A stretch of 64,000 nucleotides of DNA, taken from contig NW_024044681.1 of assembly GCF_014851395.1 (NCBI RefSeq), positions 2,150,569-2,214,568 on the forward strand, read 5' to 3'. Under the pieces are notes generated by a model that was given only the letters and a program-made list of their open reading frames with translations, was not told the DNA's origin and did not search any database. Shown in pieces: positions 23,673-35,588 of the stretch. The number at the start of each line of letters is the position of its first letter. The stretch's first letter is position 1. The DNA is from Micropterus salmoides. Lineage: Eukaryota > Chordata > Actinopteri > Centrarchiformes > Centrarchidae. The translations under genes were made by a program, and so were the position numbers.

Positions 23673-24735
23673 CATTTCGCTGTGGCTGGACCCGCTGTGA
23701 CCGTCCTGCATCGGGCCCCTCGTTACGCCCCTGGTGTTAATGCACACGTATGTCCCTGCGTGGCTGGTTGTATGTTTATGTATAGGGGTGGGGCTATGGG
23801 AAGGTTTCTGGGTTGATCTGTCCAATCTGTGATACACTGACTTACTGTCCTGGGAAGGGAACTCCAGGCACTGATCAGCCAGCTTTAGGGCTCAGCTCCT
23901 CTAATGTGCTCCAGACATTAGAGGCAGCCCTGCCCTCAAAACGCACCATCAGCACATCCACCGCCTGGCTGCTCTCCAGCTCTTTCACCCTCCCCACCTC
24001 AGGTTATTTTCACAAGAGTCAGATCCTACAGAGAAGTGTCCTCTCCAGCTGCTGAGAGGTGGTTCACAGCAACACATCTGGACTGCAATTAAACATGAGA
24101 TATCAGTGGCATCGTGGGTAAGATAAGAGTTTGGTGACTTCTCATGTGTGTTGGTTTAAAAGTTGAGTTTTGAAGTTCATGCTTGACTTTGGAAACACAC
24201 TTTAGCAACACAATTGTCACAGCCAGCGCTGGTTCCCCTCCCCTTTTGGATGTGTTTTGGGCTCGACAGAAATCAGGAGACCTGGGCTGAGTTCAGCGCC
24301 GACAAAACGAAGCAAAATTTTACTGCCTTTTTAACACTGCTGTGTTTACAAAGTTGTTGCAGCTGATTGGGTAACACTTCTGACACGCCCACCAAACGGG
24401 AGAAAATCTACCTTGAAGCCCATTGTGCAAAACATTGCAAACCTTTTGAGATTAAACTCGCACCTGACTGAGCTGCAAGCTTCTCATCATCCTGTGGTAT
24501 AAAACCTTCGGTGACTCGACGCCAGATTATTCCTTACCATCCCATGGTTGAGTACCTCACGCCAACTCAAGTTTCTAGTTTCAAGTGTTTCAAGTTTTGC
24601 TTTTGCTTGTCTCGTTAGCAACGTGGGCTGTTGTCTGTTCTCTTCAAGATCTTCGAAACTGAAAGATATAGACGGTCAGAAAGCAGCGCGCTGTCCTCGC
24701 AGCGTATCACTTCATACGGCATATCTAGCTGCAGT
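23673..24735. other. No gene recognised
   Basis: Right flank of the minisatellite, of ordinary composition, without recognised gene or repeat. An 80-codon plus frame (23813-24055) and a 73-codon frame (24548-24769) show no domain. Confidence 0.5.
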
Positions 24736-25097
24736 GTTGGGCAAATCAGTCAGAAATTGTAATGACTAACTTTTTACTTATTACTCATTTAAAAAGTAAC
24801 AATATTACTTTACTTATTACTGGGTATTAAAAGTAAATGGTCACATTAGTCGTTAAGTTACAATTATTTTTAACCACCGCACCCCGTCCTTAAAAGTGAC
24901 AGGAAACCTGTTCAGCAGCGCGTTTAAGAAATGAGTCCACTTTACTGGAATAATAATTAACCTGAGGAGGCAACAAGCAGCCAAACATAAAACATTATTT
25001 ATTACACTATTTATTCTATTTTCTATTCTTTGAGTTAGAGTTGCTGGAAAAATATTAAATAAAGTTGTTGACTTTTATCGCTGTTTCATCACTATTT
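24736..25097 (+). repeat. Non-autonomous DNA element with GTGTTGGGCAA end, joined to family A
   Basis: The left edge reads CAGTGTTGGGCAAATCAG followed by TTACTTATTACT-type repeats typical of a widespread fish DNA element. The right part (25021-25097) reads TTCTTTGAGTTAGAGTTGCTGG and TTGACTTTTATCGCTGTTTC, which matches repeat family A at 9980-10045 and 48110-48180. No transposase frame is visible. Confidence 0.55.
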
Positions 25098-25172
25098 ACA
25101 TTACATTTATTCATTTAGCTAACACTTTTATCCAAAGCGACTTACAATTGCAGTATGTGTCAAAGTCGCACA
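25098..25172 (-). mobile_element. tRNA-derived SINE, tail fragment
   Basis: A short minus-strand piece with TTTAGCTAACACTTTTATCC and AAGCGACTTACAATTGC. It directly abuts the end of the family A match, so the SINE inserted at or next to that element's edge. Confidence 0.7.
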
Positions 25173-26766
25173 CTTTCTGTAAAAATCTTGAAATTGATTA
25201 GTACTTGTTGTTTCCTAAATAAGCCGTAAGTGTGTGGAAGTCGTAGGATCAGTGGCCTCGGAGCTAAAAGATTGAAACCTCTCTCTGGTTTCTGTCTCCC
25301 GGCTCTGTCAGTAGTAGTTCAGGCTGCAGAGGTCAGCGCTGTGATCTGAGGCATACTGTGAGGATAATAACTCGCCCACGGGGGAAAAGCGTTGAACCAA
25401 CACTCACCCTTCGTGCTGTCTGGACTCTGAATGTGTCATGTTGACTTCTCGGAAGTAGCTCTCTATTTTAGGAAGAGATGAAACTAGTGGGTGGCAGTGA
25501 GGAGACAGGAAAACGCTTATTAAGCCGCGAATCATCAACACGTCACAGAGTAAACACTGGAGCAAATGCGCTATCTAGGAGCATCTTTCTCACATCCAGT
25601 GTGACGACGAGTTCAGCTCTCTGGAAGAAGACCTTTGCCATCAACTTATCTGACCCCTCTGACCTGCCAAAATCTAAACTTGTGCAAAAGAAATTAAAAT
25701 CTACCTGTCAGATATTGCGCCGTTGTTTACCTGTTTGTGGTTTGTTGTTGATGGATCCACCATTTAATTAATAAAAGACTCGTGTGTGACTGTAATAGCG
25801 GTGTGTCAGGTCTGAGGACGTGTGCCCTTTTCAACCAGCGACGCCTCGATGCCGACGGACACTTTACTGTCCGAACGCAGAGAGCCAGCAGGGTGACATT
25901 TAAAATGACCTGACCATCACGAGCGAAGGCCGGCGGCTGCTCGTCTAACAGAGCGAGCAAAACAACCGGAGGGATGAGTCATCTGTCACAGATAACTCTG
26001 ACTGTATGTGTGGCTCTTTACCATCAATACATAATATTACACATTATTTATGCTGCATTACACCAGCTGCAACAACAACACCTTTTATTAATTACCCATT
26101 AATAGTTATAATTCAATCCAAATTCAAGGAAATGTATTTATCCATTGGGAATATTCATTTCAGGGTGTGTACCGTTCATAAGGAAAGATTGTAAAGCACA
26201 ATTAAAACATTATAAATAAGCAATAAACATTAAAAAATGTGTTAAAATAGATCAACAGTTTGCACACACATACGTAAATACACATAGATGAATGAGTAAA
26301 TCAGCTCTTCATTCATTAATCATGATGTAATCAATGCATTTTAATAGGATAATGTTATTTATTAAAGTTTTCATACAAAGTATATTTATTTATTTATCTG
26401 TCTGGTTTAAGGACTTTAAAAGGAGCAAATCCCCTTCAGGAATTCACTAAATAATAAAATAATTCACGCCTTAAAAGAAAAACGATTCTGGTTGCTATCA
26501 TGCTAGATGGTAGATTTTAAACCTGCACAGATAATCCACAAAAATATGGTAATTTAACCATTAATTAACCCCTAATTTGAGTTAATCAGAAGCATTAAGT
26601 AGCAGAAAATGTGAAAAACTCAATTAAAGTACAAGTAAAGTACTTCAGTCATTTTTTCCCACCACATAGCTACAAAACCTGAATCAGTGGGATTTGTCTT
26701 GGAGGGCATCTAAAATATATTATATAATATATAATATTTACCTTTATTTAATCAGTTAATCATTTT
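25173..26766. other. No gene recognised
   Basis: About 1.6 kb, AT-rich towards the right, with no recognisable gene. A 97-codon plus frame at 25478-25771 has no domain I know. Confidence 0.5.
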
Positions 26767-26856
26767 GTGACCCCCTTGGATTTATCTTTGGGCTCCGTTT
26801 GAGGGGTCCCCGGCCCCCAGATTGGGAACCACTGACCTAAATCAGCAGTCCAGCGT
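26767..26856 (-). mobile_element. hAT-like MITE end fragment
   Basis: The wording GAGGGGTCCCCGGCCCCC then GATTGGGAACCACTG resembles one end of the MITE at 40770-41053 (GGGGACCCC, GAACCACTG). The other end is missing. Confidence 0.5.
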
Positions 26857-27564
26857 GTCCCAGTCCGTCCACAGCTCACTGCAGACCTGCAGCCATCCAG
26901 CTAACTGAGCTTTAGCGCTCTGACACTGTCATGATCCGTCACATTGAGTCGCGCTGCCTCCAGTAATTCACCCGGCGGTTACTTTCCCGTCAGGAATACA
27001 TGCTGTAAAACTCAGTTGTGTTTGCCCTGAGTAAATTATACATGTGCTGTATTCATGCTGTGGTTAACCAGCAATGTAAAATCATTTTCTACCCAAAACC
27101 ACTCTGTGTGTCTGTGCCTCCACAGTCCATCTCCCAGACTCTACCCTCACACTGTAAAAATGCAGCACAGTTATTATAGCAGCCCCATCACTCTCTGACC
27201 GGGCTGAGTTATTTTTTCGGGGTATTTGACGCTCAGGAATGCCTGTCAGCTTCTCAGATTTGCATAAGTGAGCAGCCAGCTGACTGGCGGAGGCAACACG
27301 GCTTCTCAACATCAGGTTTGGCTGCACAGCATGTGGATTCAATACAGATGCTCAATTAGAAATAAGAGGTAATGTGGATTTGAGGTCTGAGGACTCGCCG
27401 CTTCTCTAGACTTCAACCCAAGAGCAGGTTTGATTAAATGAGCCAGAAGAAGAAATACAGCCAGTACACAACCAGAACAGCTAAAGTAACGTCAAATTAA
27501 AACCAGGCAGTTAGAATAATTAGAGTATACAGTTACTACAATGTAAAAACATTGCTGTTCAATA
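26857..27564. other. No gene recognised
   Basis: Nothing coding is recognised. An 86-codon minus frame at 27082-27342 shows no domain. Confidence 0.5.
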
Positions 27565-28416
27565 TTAACCCTTTCACGCATGAATTATTAAATCAGAAAG
27601 TAATAATTTTTATGTTTGTTCTTTTAAAGAAGTGAAAAAGTGTGCTCAATATATTAATTTTGAAATGTGTCCATTTTACATTTACACACACTCAGTTAGC
27701 TGACGCTTTTATCCAAAACGACTTACAATTGCTATAAATGTCAGAGGTCGCACGCCTTTGGAGCAACGAGGACTGTCTTGCTCAGGGACACATTGGTGGA
27801 CATGTCAAAGTGGGGTATTGACTTGGGTCTCTCACACCAAAGGCATGTGTCTTATCCACTGCGCTATCACCCCCCTCCGTTGAAGTCCACTGCATATAAA
27901 TGGATTCAGTGGAAACACAATGTAGGTTCAAAAAACCTATTACTAAAAGCAAGTGGTATAAATACACATAAAGTTATTCAAGTTCAAATTATATCATCAT
28001 TTTAAATTAAACATACAAAATAAGGCTGAATAAACCCTTTGGCGCTTAACATCCATTGGAGTGGACTGATGTATTTTCAGTCACAGTACAAAATGTACAA
28101 GAATTATATGTATTAAAATCGGGTAAAAGTATTTCTCACATCTTATTTAGTTTTACTGGTCTAGTTTTCTGAGAATAAAAGGATTTTACAGTTATTGCTG
28201 AGGCTGGTGCATCTCCTTTTCCCTTCCCTATTTTGAATTTATGATGCAGTATATTAAAATGACAGAGATGTACAGATAATAATCAAATGGAATTGTAGTC
28301 AACGCTTTGGGGGACCACCACGTTGTAGTTTGGGACATGGTCCTTTAACTTAAATGGCTCAAAATGGTTTCCAAATATCTGTCCACTGTAGAGGATATCA
28401 TACTTGAAAGGGTTAA
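27565..28416. mobile_element. piggyBac-like non-autonomous element with TTAA duplication
   Basis: TTAA (27565-27568) is followed by CCCTTTCACGCATGA. The other end reads, inverted, CCCTTTCAAGTATGA, followed by TTAA (28413-28416). A TTAA target duplication with CCCT-type ends is the signature of the piggyBac superfamily. The body is 844 bp, of which about 200 bp is a later SINE insertion. It contains no transposase, so it would need a transposase supplied from elsewhere. Inverted ends match at 12 of the outer 15 bases. Confidence 0.7.
27675..27875 (-). mobile_element. tRNA-derived SINE, near full length, nested
   Basis: On the minus strand the head carries a perfect RNA polymerase III A-box match TAGCGCAGTGG (27856-27866) and GATAAGACACATGCC. 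The tail carries AGCAATTGTAAGTCG and GGATAAAAGCGTCAGC. It sits inside the piggyBac-like element, so it is the younger insertion. This is the best copy in the window for recovering the SINE head. Confidence 0.8.
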
Positions 28417-30114
28417 AATGATTCTCCTTAAGCGTTTTTACATTGTTGTCCACCGAAAAGAGAGGGACCTATGCTCTCTATAAACACACGTTTGTTTGTC
28501 TTGCCTTGATAATGTTAAGAAATAACGTAAGACTGGATCAGATTCCGAAAACATGCGTAAAGTAGCTAGCTAGGTAGCTAGCAAATGCAGCTTGCTATTG
28601 AAATTTTTTTATTGTTATATGTCAGGAAAAAGAAAAAACAGCCTTTGTGTCTTGATATTTCTTGAAATGTGGGTAATTTATGTGGAACAATTACACATGA
28701 TGGACCTTTTATTTGATGGTTTAGTATTGTCACCTGGCACTTTAAGAATATTTCGATATCGATGTACAGATGGTTAAATAGTTGAATGATTTTCTCATTA
28801 ATAGTGAAATGCTTGTAGGTGGGTGAGATGATGCTGGGGGATCCCTGACTGCGAGAAGCAACAGAAACACGAGTATTTGACTACCTGCTTGGTGTGAATA
28901 CATTATAAACATTAATCCTTTAATAGTGCAGCGTAAACACACATCGTAGAGCCATTTTGTGGATCTTTCTAGCTAAATATCTTAGTAAGCTCATGCGTCT
29001 GAGCTTCAGTGAGCACTGAAATTGGCATTTTCCTTAACTCCTCAGAGACAATTTGTTTTCTTAAAGTTTATCTCATTTTCCAACATTGCGGTTGCCAACA
29101 TGTTTGCGAAATAAGCAGTGATGTCACTGTTTTGTGCCTCGCTGCTGTTTAAATGAGGCCAATTTGGATGATATGTTCTGCAGGTCCAAAGGAAAGCCCG
29201 GCTGAGCAGCCCGCTCAGAGTTGATCTGGGTGTGGACCGCAGGGTAAGATGTCCTTAACCTATCAGATTGATGAACACTTGGACTGCTCACCTAAGAACT
29301 GGTCTGTTTATTGGTTTTGGAGAACCACCCTGGAGACCTTGAAGTGGTTCCAGGTGCTTCGATCGGGTCTGACAGTGAAGCAGAGCTGAGCTGAGAGAAT
29401 GAGAGCGAGCAGACGGAGCTTTAGGAGAAACTGATGACACGGCTGAGTTTCTAACGCTTTTAAGATGGGAAGGATTTTTATTCTTTGCTCTGTTCCCACT
29501 CACACTGAACCCACAGATTCACATCATGTGTTCATCCCAGGTCTTAGAGTCACGAGTCGACTCTGGTGAATGACCTCACTTTGGCCTTTTGACTTGGAAT
29601 GATTTGTTCTCCTCCCAAAGTCCAAAAATCATGTAAAAAACTTGTAAACTCTTTGTTTGCTGTCAGTGGATATACTTTCAATAAACCAATCAGCACCGAA
29701 TCATAGTTGGATGAGCAGGAGAGAAAGGCGTAAGAAAACCTTTTTTGTAACTATGCTAACATCTAAATATCCAGCCTTGGAATAGATCCTTACCATACCT
29801 GTCAACCCTCCAGTTTTTCCCGGGATTCTTAGCATTCTCTCCCACTTAAATATTTTCCCGTAAATCTCCCATATTTTTAACCTTTTGTAAAAAGAAAAAC
29901 CCGCTGTGTGTATTTGAAATGTTTGCTAGATTCCCCTCCTCTAAAGCAGGTGGCTGTATGTGGAACATTAGCTGTTAACATTAACAGTGACGAGAAGTCA
30001 ACGAAACCCACCAAAATTTTCCAAATCCCACTGTTGACAGGTACATAGACTGCAACACAATTACATACAAAGTCAATGCAGAGGTTAGACTATATGCTAA
30101 TTTGGGCTGGGCGA
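28417..30114. other. No gene recognised
   Basis: About 1.7 kb without a recognised gene or element. AGCTAGCTAGGTAGCTAGC lies near 28564. ORFs are below 76 codons. Confidence 0.5.
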
Positions 30115-30239
30115 TGTAAATTACACAAATCTGAGGGCTTTCCAGGGTGGCTTTGGAGGGCACCTTGCCACACCTCCTTACACAAAGGGGCACCCTAGAG
30201 GGCACCACATGACAATTTTTCCATCTGAAGGGCCCCCAT
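30115..30239 (+). repeat. Diverged leader of the 42-bp minisatellite
   Basis: Isolated, diverged unit pieces (GGAGGGCACCTTGCC, GGGGCACCCTAGAGGGCAC) occur here without regular spacing. They may show the ancestral sequence from which the array to the right grew. Confidence 0.6.
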
Positions 30240-31885
30240 TATGGCACTACATCATTTCACATTTTCTCGAACATTAGGGCACCCTAGAGGGCACTGCATC
30301 ACATTTTCCTTGAACATCGGGGAACTCTAAATGGGATTGCATCACATTTTTTCAAACATTGGGGCACCTTAGAGGGCACTGCATCTTGTTTCTCGAACAC
30401 TGGGACACTGCATCTTGTTTTCTCAAACATTGGGGCACCTTAGAGGGCACTGCATCTTGTTTCTCGAACACTGGGACACTGCATCTTGTTTTCTCAAACA
30501 TTGGGGCACCTTAGAGGGCAGTGCATCTTGTTTTCTCGAACGTTAGGGCACGTTAGAGGGCAGTGCATCTTGTTTTCTCGAACATTGGGGCACCTTAGAG
30601 GGCAGTGCATCTTGTTTTCTCGAACGTTAGGGCACGTTAGAGGGCAGTGCATCTTGTTTTCTCGAACATTGGGGCACCTTAGAGGGCACTGCATCTTGTT
30701 TTCTCGAACATTGGGGCACCTTAGAGGGCACTGCATCTTGTTTTCTCGAACGTTAGGGCACCTTAGAGGGCAGTGCATCTTGTTTTCTCGAACATTGGGG
30801 CACCTTAGAGGGCACTGCATCTTGTTTTCTCGAACGTTAGGGCACCTTAGAGGGCAGTGCATCTTGTTTTCTTGAACGTTAGGGCACCCTAGAGGGCAGT
30901 GCATCACATTTTCTCAAATGTTGGGGCACCTTAGAGGGCACTGCATCTTGTTTTCTCGAACATTGGGGCACCTTAGAGGGCACTGCATCTTGTTTTCTCG
31001 AATATTGGGGCACCCTAGAGGGCCCTGCATCTTGTTTTCTCGAACATTGGGGCACCTTAGAGGGCACTGCATATTATTTTCTCAAACGTTAGGGCACCTT
31101 AGAGGGCACTGCATCTTGTTTTCTCGAACATTGGGGCACCTTAGAGGGCACTGCATCTTGTTTTCTCGAACATTGGGGCATCTTGTTTTCTCAAACATTG
31201 GGGCACCCTAGAGGGCACTGCATCTTGTTTTCTCGAACATTGGGGCATCTTGTTTTCTCAAACATTGGGGCACCCTAGAGGGCACTGCATCTTGTTTTCT
31301 TGAACATTGGGGCACCTTAGAGGGCACTGCATCTTGTTTTCTCGAACGTTGGGGCACCCTAGAGGGCAGTGCATCTTGTTTTCTCGAACATTGGGGCACC
31401 CTAGAGGGCACTGCATCTTGTTTTCTCGAACGTTAAGGCACCTTAGAGGGCACTGCATCTTGTTTTCTCGAACGTTAAGGCACCTTAGAGGGCAGTGCAT
31501 CTTGTTCTCTCGAACGTTAAGGCACCTTAGAGGGCACTGCATCTTGTTTTCTCGAACATTGGGGCACCCTAGAGGGCACTGCATCTTGTTTTCTCGAACG
31601 TTAAGGCACCTTAGAGGGCACTGCATCTTGTTCTCTCGAACGTTAAGGCACCCTAGAGGGCAGTGCATCACATTTTCTCAAACGTTGGGGCACCCTAGAG
31701 GGCACTGCATCTTGTTTTCTCGAACGTTAAGGCACCTTAGAGGGCACTGCATCTTGTTCTCTCGAACGTTAAGGCACCCTAGAGGGCAGTGCATCACATT
31801 TTCTCAAACGTTGGGGCACCCTAGAGGGCACTACATCTTGTTTTCTCGAACGTTGGGGCACCTTATAGGGACTGCATCACGTTCT
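30240..31885 (+). repeat. 42-bp minisatellite, about 39 units
   Basis: The unit reads CTTGTTTTCTCGAACATT, GGGGCACCTTAGAGGG, then CACTGCAT. Variation is concentrated at a few sites: ACATT/ACGTT, GGGG/AGGG/AAGG, CCTTAG/CCCTAG/CGTTAG and CACTG/CAGTG. Shortened units (missing the ACCTTAGAGGG part) occur at 30405, 31180 and 31245. Since 42 is a multiple of three and the unit lacks stops in one frame on each strand, long ORFs appear on both strands (up to 211 codons plus, 137 codons minus), each a 14-residue repeat. I regard these as by-products. No promoter or splice context supports a gene. Confidence 0.95.
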
Positions 31886-34139
31886 CTTGCACACTTTATC
31901 TTGTTTTATTTACGAAAGGTTCATTCAAGAGTCTACCACTGAGCTCAGTTATGTCTAGGAGAAGCTATCTGGACAGAAACAATCTTTTTTTAATTTTCCT
32001 TTCCTCTAAAGTCTGTCATTTAAAGAAGTTAAATCCAACTTTATTAAATATTGTACTATAATATAAATGTACAGTATTTTTAACCCTCGCATGGCCAACT
32101 TTGCAATCATACAATAGTCGTAAGCTTTTGTGTGTAGTAAACCTTTGCAAATCATAAACAAACAAATGTTTTTCTACCATCCATCCCATATGATGAGCCT
32201 ATAAATGACACATTTGCCATTTATAAAGGCGAAGGTCTCGACGCAGATGTTAAACTCCCAGATACTCCAGACAGAATACTTCTGTGGATACACGAAGGGC
32301 CAAATCACACAGAGAGACATCAAAAGCTATTAAAGAGAATTATCTTTTAAGGTGTTGCTCCATGCACGCTACTGAAAAGTAAATCACATTAATTCCCAGA
32401 GATCTCTGCAATAACTCTGGTAAGTAAAATGTTATCAAAACCATTAAGACTGGTGGCCAAAACTGCAAAATAGGATCCAGGTTGTAAAAAGAGTGAACTT
32501 TCCTTTAGTTCAGTATGTGGAAGGTTTGGATCTGAACACAAATAACATTTTTCCTTCTCGCTGTAAACTCTCTCCAGTATAAGTTTTGGGGGGGTTTCCC
32601 ATTTTTTTGCATTTTAAATGATTAATTATAAGCAGCACAAAAGGCTGAACTCCTCCAACCTGGCGATTTGAGTTCCTGCATCAATACCTCTTTGATTCAG
32701 ACAGTGGCTCTTTATAGGAGAGCAACTAACAGAACTCACATCAGCAGATACTGTTCCTCAATAAAGGAAATGTTTGCCTTGGCCTTCGTGGAAAAGGCTG
32801 ACTCCCTCTTCCTCCTCTGACAACCTCCCAGGGAATGTCCAAGTTTACATGACACAAGTAGAGATCTCGCTCCAGTCCTGGCCTGAAAGAGTGAAAGGGG
32901 GAGGGGAAGTGGGAGTTTGTTCAAAAGAAGCCGGAGAGCTGCTTCATAAACCGGATACAGAGAAATGTTCCTCTGTGGAAGGAAAAGGAGGCTTCAAAGA
33001 GCGATTTATACGAGGAGTATTATAAACTCAGTTGAAAATGACCACACGCAGCAGAGCGCTGACCCCAGAACTGCTGAACAAACAGTCAATGCAGCGAGAA
33101 AGCAAAGAATTACTTAATTCTCCACTTAAAACATAAACCGTGAAATGGATTATTACACACAAAGAAGAGCAAAATTACACAGGTATCGGGTCACATCAGC
33201 TCCAAAGTTCCCGTCTGATTACTTAGAGCTGCAGCCAGCTGACAATTTACACTCTGCTCTATATATTTACTCTGTATACGTTTCTCTGTAATGGTTCCCA
33301 TGCAGTTTGGACTCAAAGACACACTTGTGGAGGAATCAGAAAGCCGGTGCCTCAAATTTCCCAAAAAGTGTTGTTCAACATCACTTTGTGGCCTTATCTG
33401 AGATCTGGTTGTTGAACTTTGCAGCGGCTGAGGGTAATTTACCAGAAAGGAAAAATATTGGCTAAAGGTATTCCACTATAATCCAATTTCATGTCCATGT
33501 GCACTGCGGCCAAAAGTTTTCCCTCTGCAGCACTGCCTTTCTATATGTTTCCCCATGTACATTTATTATTTTGATGTTTCACCTTTTCAAAAAAAAAATA
33601 AAAATCTCTAACCCATTGTGTTCATGTCACAAAAGAGTTTTAAAAGCAAGGAATCCACCTATTTTTAGGTTTATTTCTTTTTCTTTTTCTTTACGTTACA
33701 GTAGTGGTAGTAGACCTTCATAATGCTTTAAGTCCAAAACCAACACAACTCATTCATAAAATCACTTTCCTATCAAGTGTTTTGTACGAGCTGCGTGATT
33801 TTTTTTTTCTGAAACTCTGTTCCCTAGGATAGGACTGAAAATAAAAGTGTTAATCCTACTGTGATGAGCACTTACACAGATGATTGTCATATTCTATCCC
33901 CTTCATTATTAGCTATCCCAATTAAAAAAAAAAAAAAACATTAACAAAGTGTCTGAGTTCAACATTGATTTGTCTGTATGCCTGTCAATCAGTCTTGTGC
34001 TGTTGTATCATAGCATGTGACTCTTTGGAAATGGTTAGGCAACCTAAACGCTTGGTTACAGGTGGAGAATAATCATGGTTATGGTTAAAAACTGACCTCA
34101 GTGTTAATTGAATGATGTGCGTTTATCAATGTTCGAGGA
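31886..34139. other. No gene recognised
   Basis: About 2.25 kb of unique-looking AT-rich DNA between two minisatellites. A-runs occur at 33588-33602 and 33924-33939. No ORF above 83 codons and no recognisable domain. Confidence 0.5.
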
Positions 34140-35588
34140 AGTTAGCTAGTTTTTACTTATTTATATACAGTTAGCTAGTTTAACTACTTCTACTGTTAGC
34201 TAGTGTAAACTACTTTATATACAGTTAGCTAGTGTAAACTACTTTATATATAGTTAGCTAGTGTAAACTACTTTATATACACTTAGCTAGTGTAAACTAT
34301 TTTATATACAGTTCGCTAGTGTCTAGTGTAAACTACTTTATATACAGTTAGCTAGTGTAAACTACTTTATATACAGTTAGGTAGTGTAAACTACTTTATA
34401 TACAGTTCACTAGTGTAAACTACTTTATATACACTTAGCTAGTGTAAACTACTTTATATACAGTTAGCTAGTGTAAACTACTTTATATACAGTTAGCTAG
34501 TTTAAACTACTTTATATACGGTTAGCTAGTGTAAACTACTTTATATACAGTTCACTAGTGTAAACTACTTTATATACACTTAGCTAGTGTAAACTACTTT
34601 ATATACAGTTAGGTAGTGTAAACTACTTTATATACGGTTAGCTAGTGTAAACTACTTTATATACAGTTCACTAGTGTAAACTACTTTATATATGGTTAGC
34701 TAGCTTAACTTCTTTATATACACTTAGCTAGTGTACACTACTTTATATACAGTTAGCTAGTTTAACTTGTTCATATACACGTAGCAAGTGTAAACTACTT
34801 TATATACAGTTAGCTAGTGTAAACTACTTTATATACGGTTAGCTAGTGTAAACTACTTTATATACAGTTTGGTAGTTTAACTACTTTTATATACAGTTAA
34901 CTAGTGGAAACTACTTTATATACAGTTAGCTAGTGGAAACTACTTTATATACGGTTAGCTAGCTTAACTTCTTTATATACAGTTAGCTAGTTTAACAACT
35001 TTTATATACAGTTCACTAGTGTAAACTACTTTATATACAGTTCACTAGTGTAAACTACTTTATATACGGTTAGCTAGCTTAACTTCTTTATATACGGTTA
35101 GCTAGCTTAACTTCTTTATATACAGTTAGCTAGTTTAACTACTTTTATATACAGTTAGCTAGTTTAAACTACTTTGTGGACAGTTAGCTAGTGTAAACTA
35201 CTTTATGGACAGTTAGCTAATGTAAACTACTTTATATACAGTTAGCTAGTTTAAACTACTTTATGGACAGTTAGCTAATGTAAACTACTTTATATACAGT
35301 TAGCTAGTTTAAACTACTTTATGGACAGTTAGCTAGTGTAAACTACTTTATGGACAGTTAGCTAATGTAAACTACTTTATATACAGTTCACTAGTGTAAA
35401 CTACTTTATATACAGTTAGATAGTTTAAACTACTTTATATACGGTTAGCTAGCTTAACTTCTTTATCTACGGTTAGCTAGCTTTACTTCTTTATATTCAG
35501 TTAGCTAGTTTAACTACTTTTATATACAGTTAGCTAATGTAAACTACTTTATATACAGTTAGCTAGTGTAAACTACTTTAAATTCAGC
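34140..35588 (+). repeat. 29-bp AT-rich minisatellite, about 50 units
   Basis: The unit reads AGTTAGCTAGTGTAAAC followed by TACTTTATATAC. Unit variants are TTAGCTAG / TTCACTAG / TTAGGTAG at the start, TGTAAACTAC / TTTAACTACTT / CTTAACTTC in the middle, and TATATAC / TATGGAC at the end. The TATGGAC form is confined to about 35170-35350. Each unit carries a TTTATATA block and many carry the palindrome GCTAGC or CTAG, so the array is rich in TATA-like sites. That is a composition effect, and no transcript is implied. Confidence 0.95.

Noticed and set aside
16026..23816. Some forty overlapping ORFs of up to 319 codons with Cys/His-rich repeats
   Set aside because: They are all generated by the 38/24-bp array, appear in all three frames with the same peptide words and shift frame with every unit. 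The Cys and His spacing mimics zinc fingers by chance.
31307..31942. 211-codon ORF of a 14-residue repeat
   Set aside because: It follows from a 42-bp tandem period with no stop in that frame. The opposite strand is open as well.
16190..35588. CRISPR-like arrays of regularly spaced repeats
   Set aside because: Repeats are directly adjacent with no unique spacers, and the DNA is eukaryotic. These are minisatellites.
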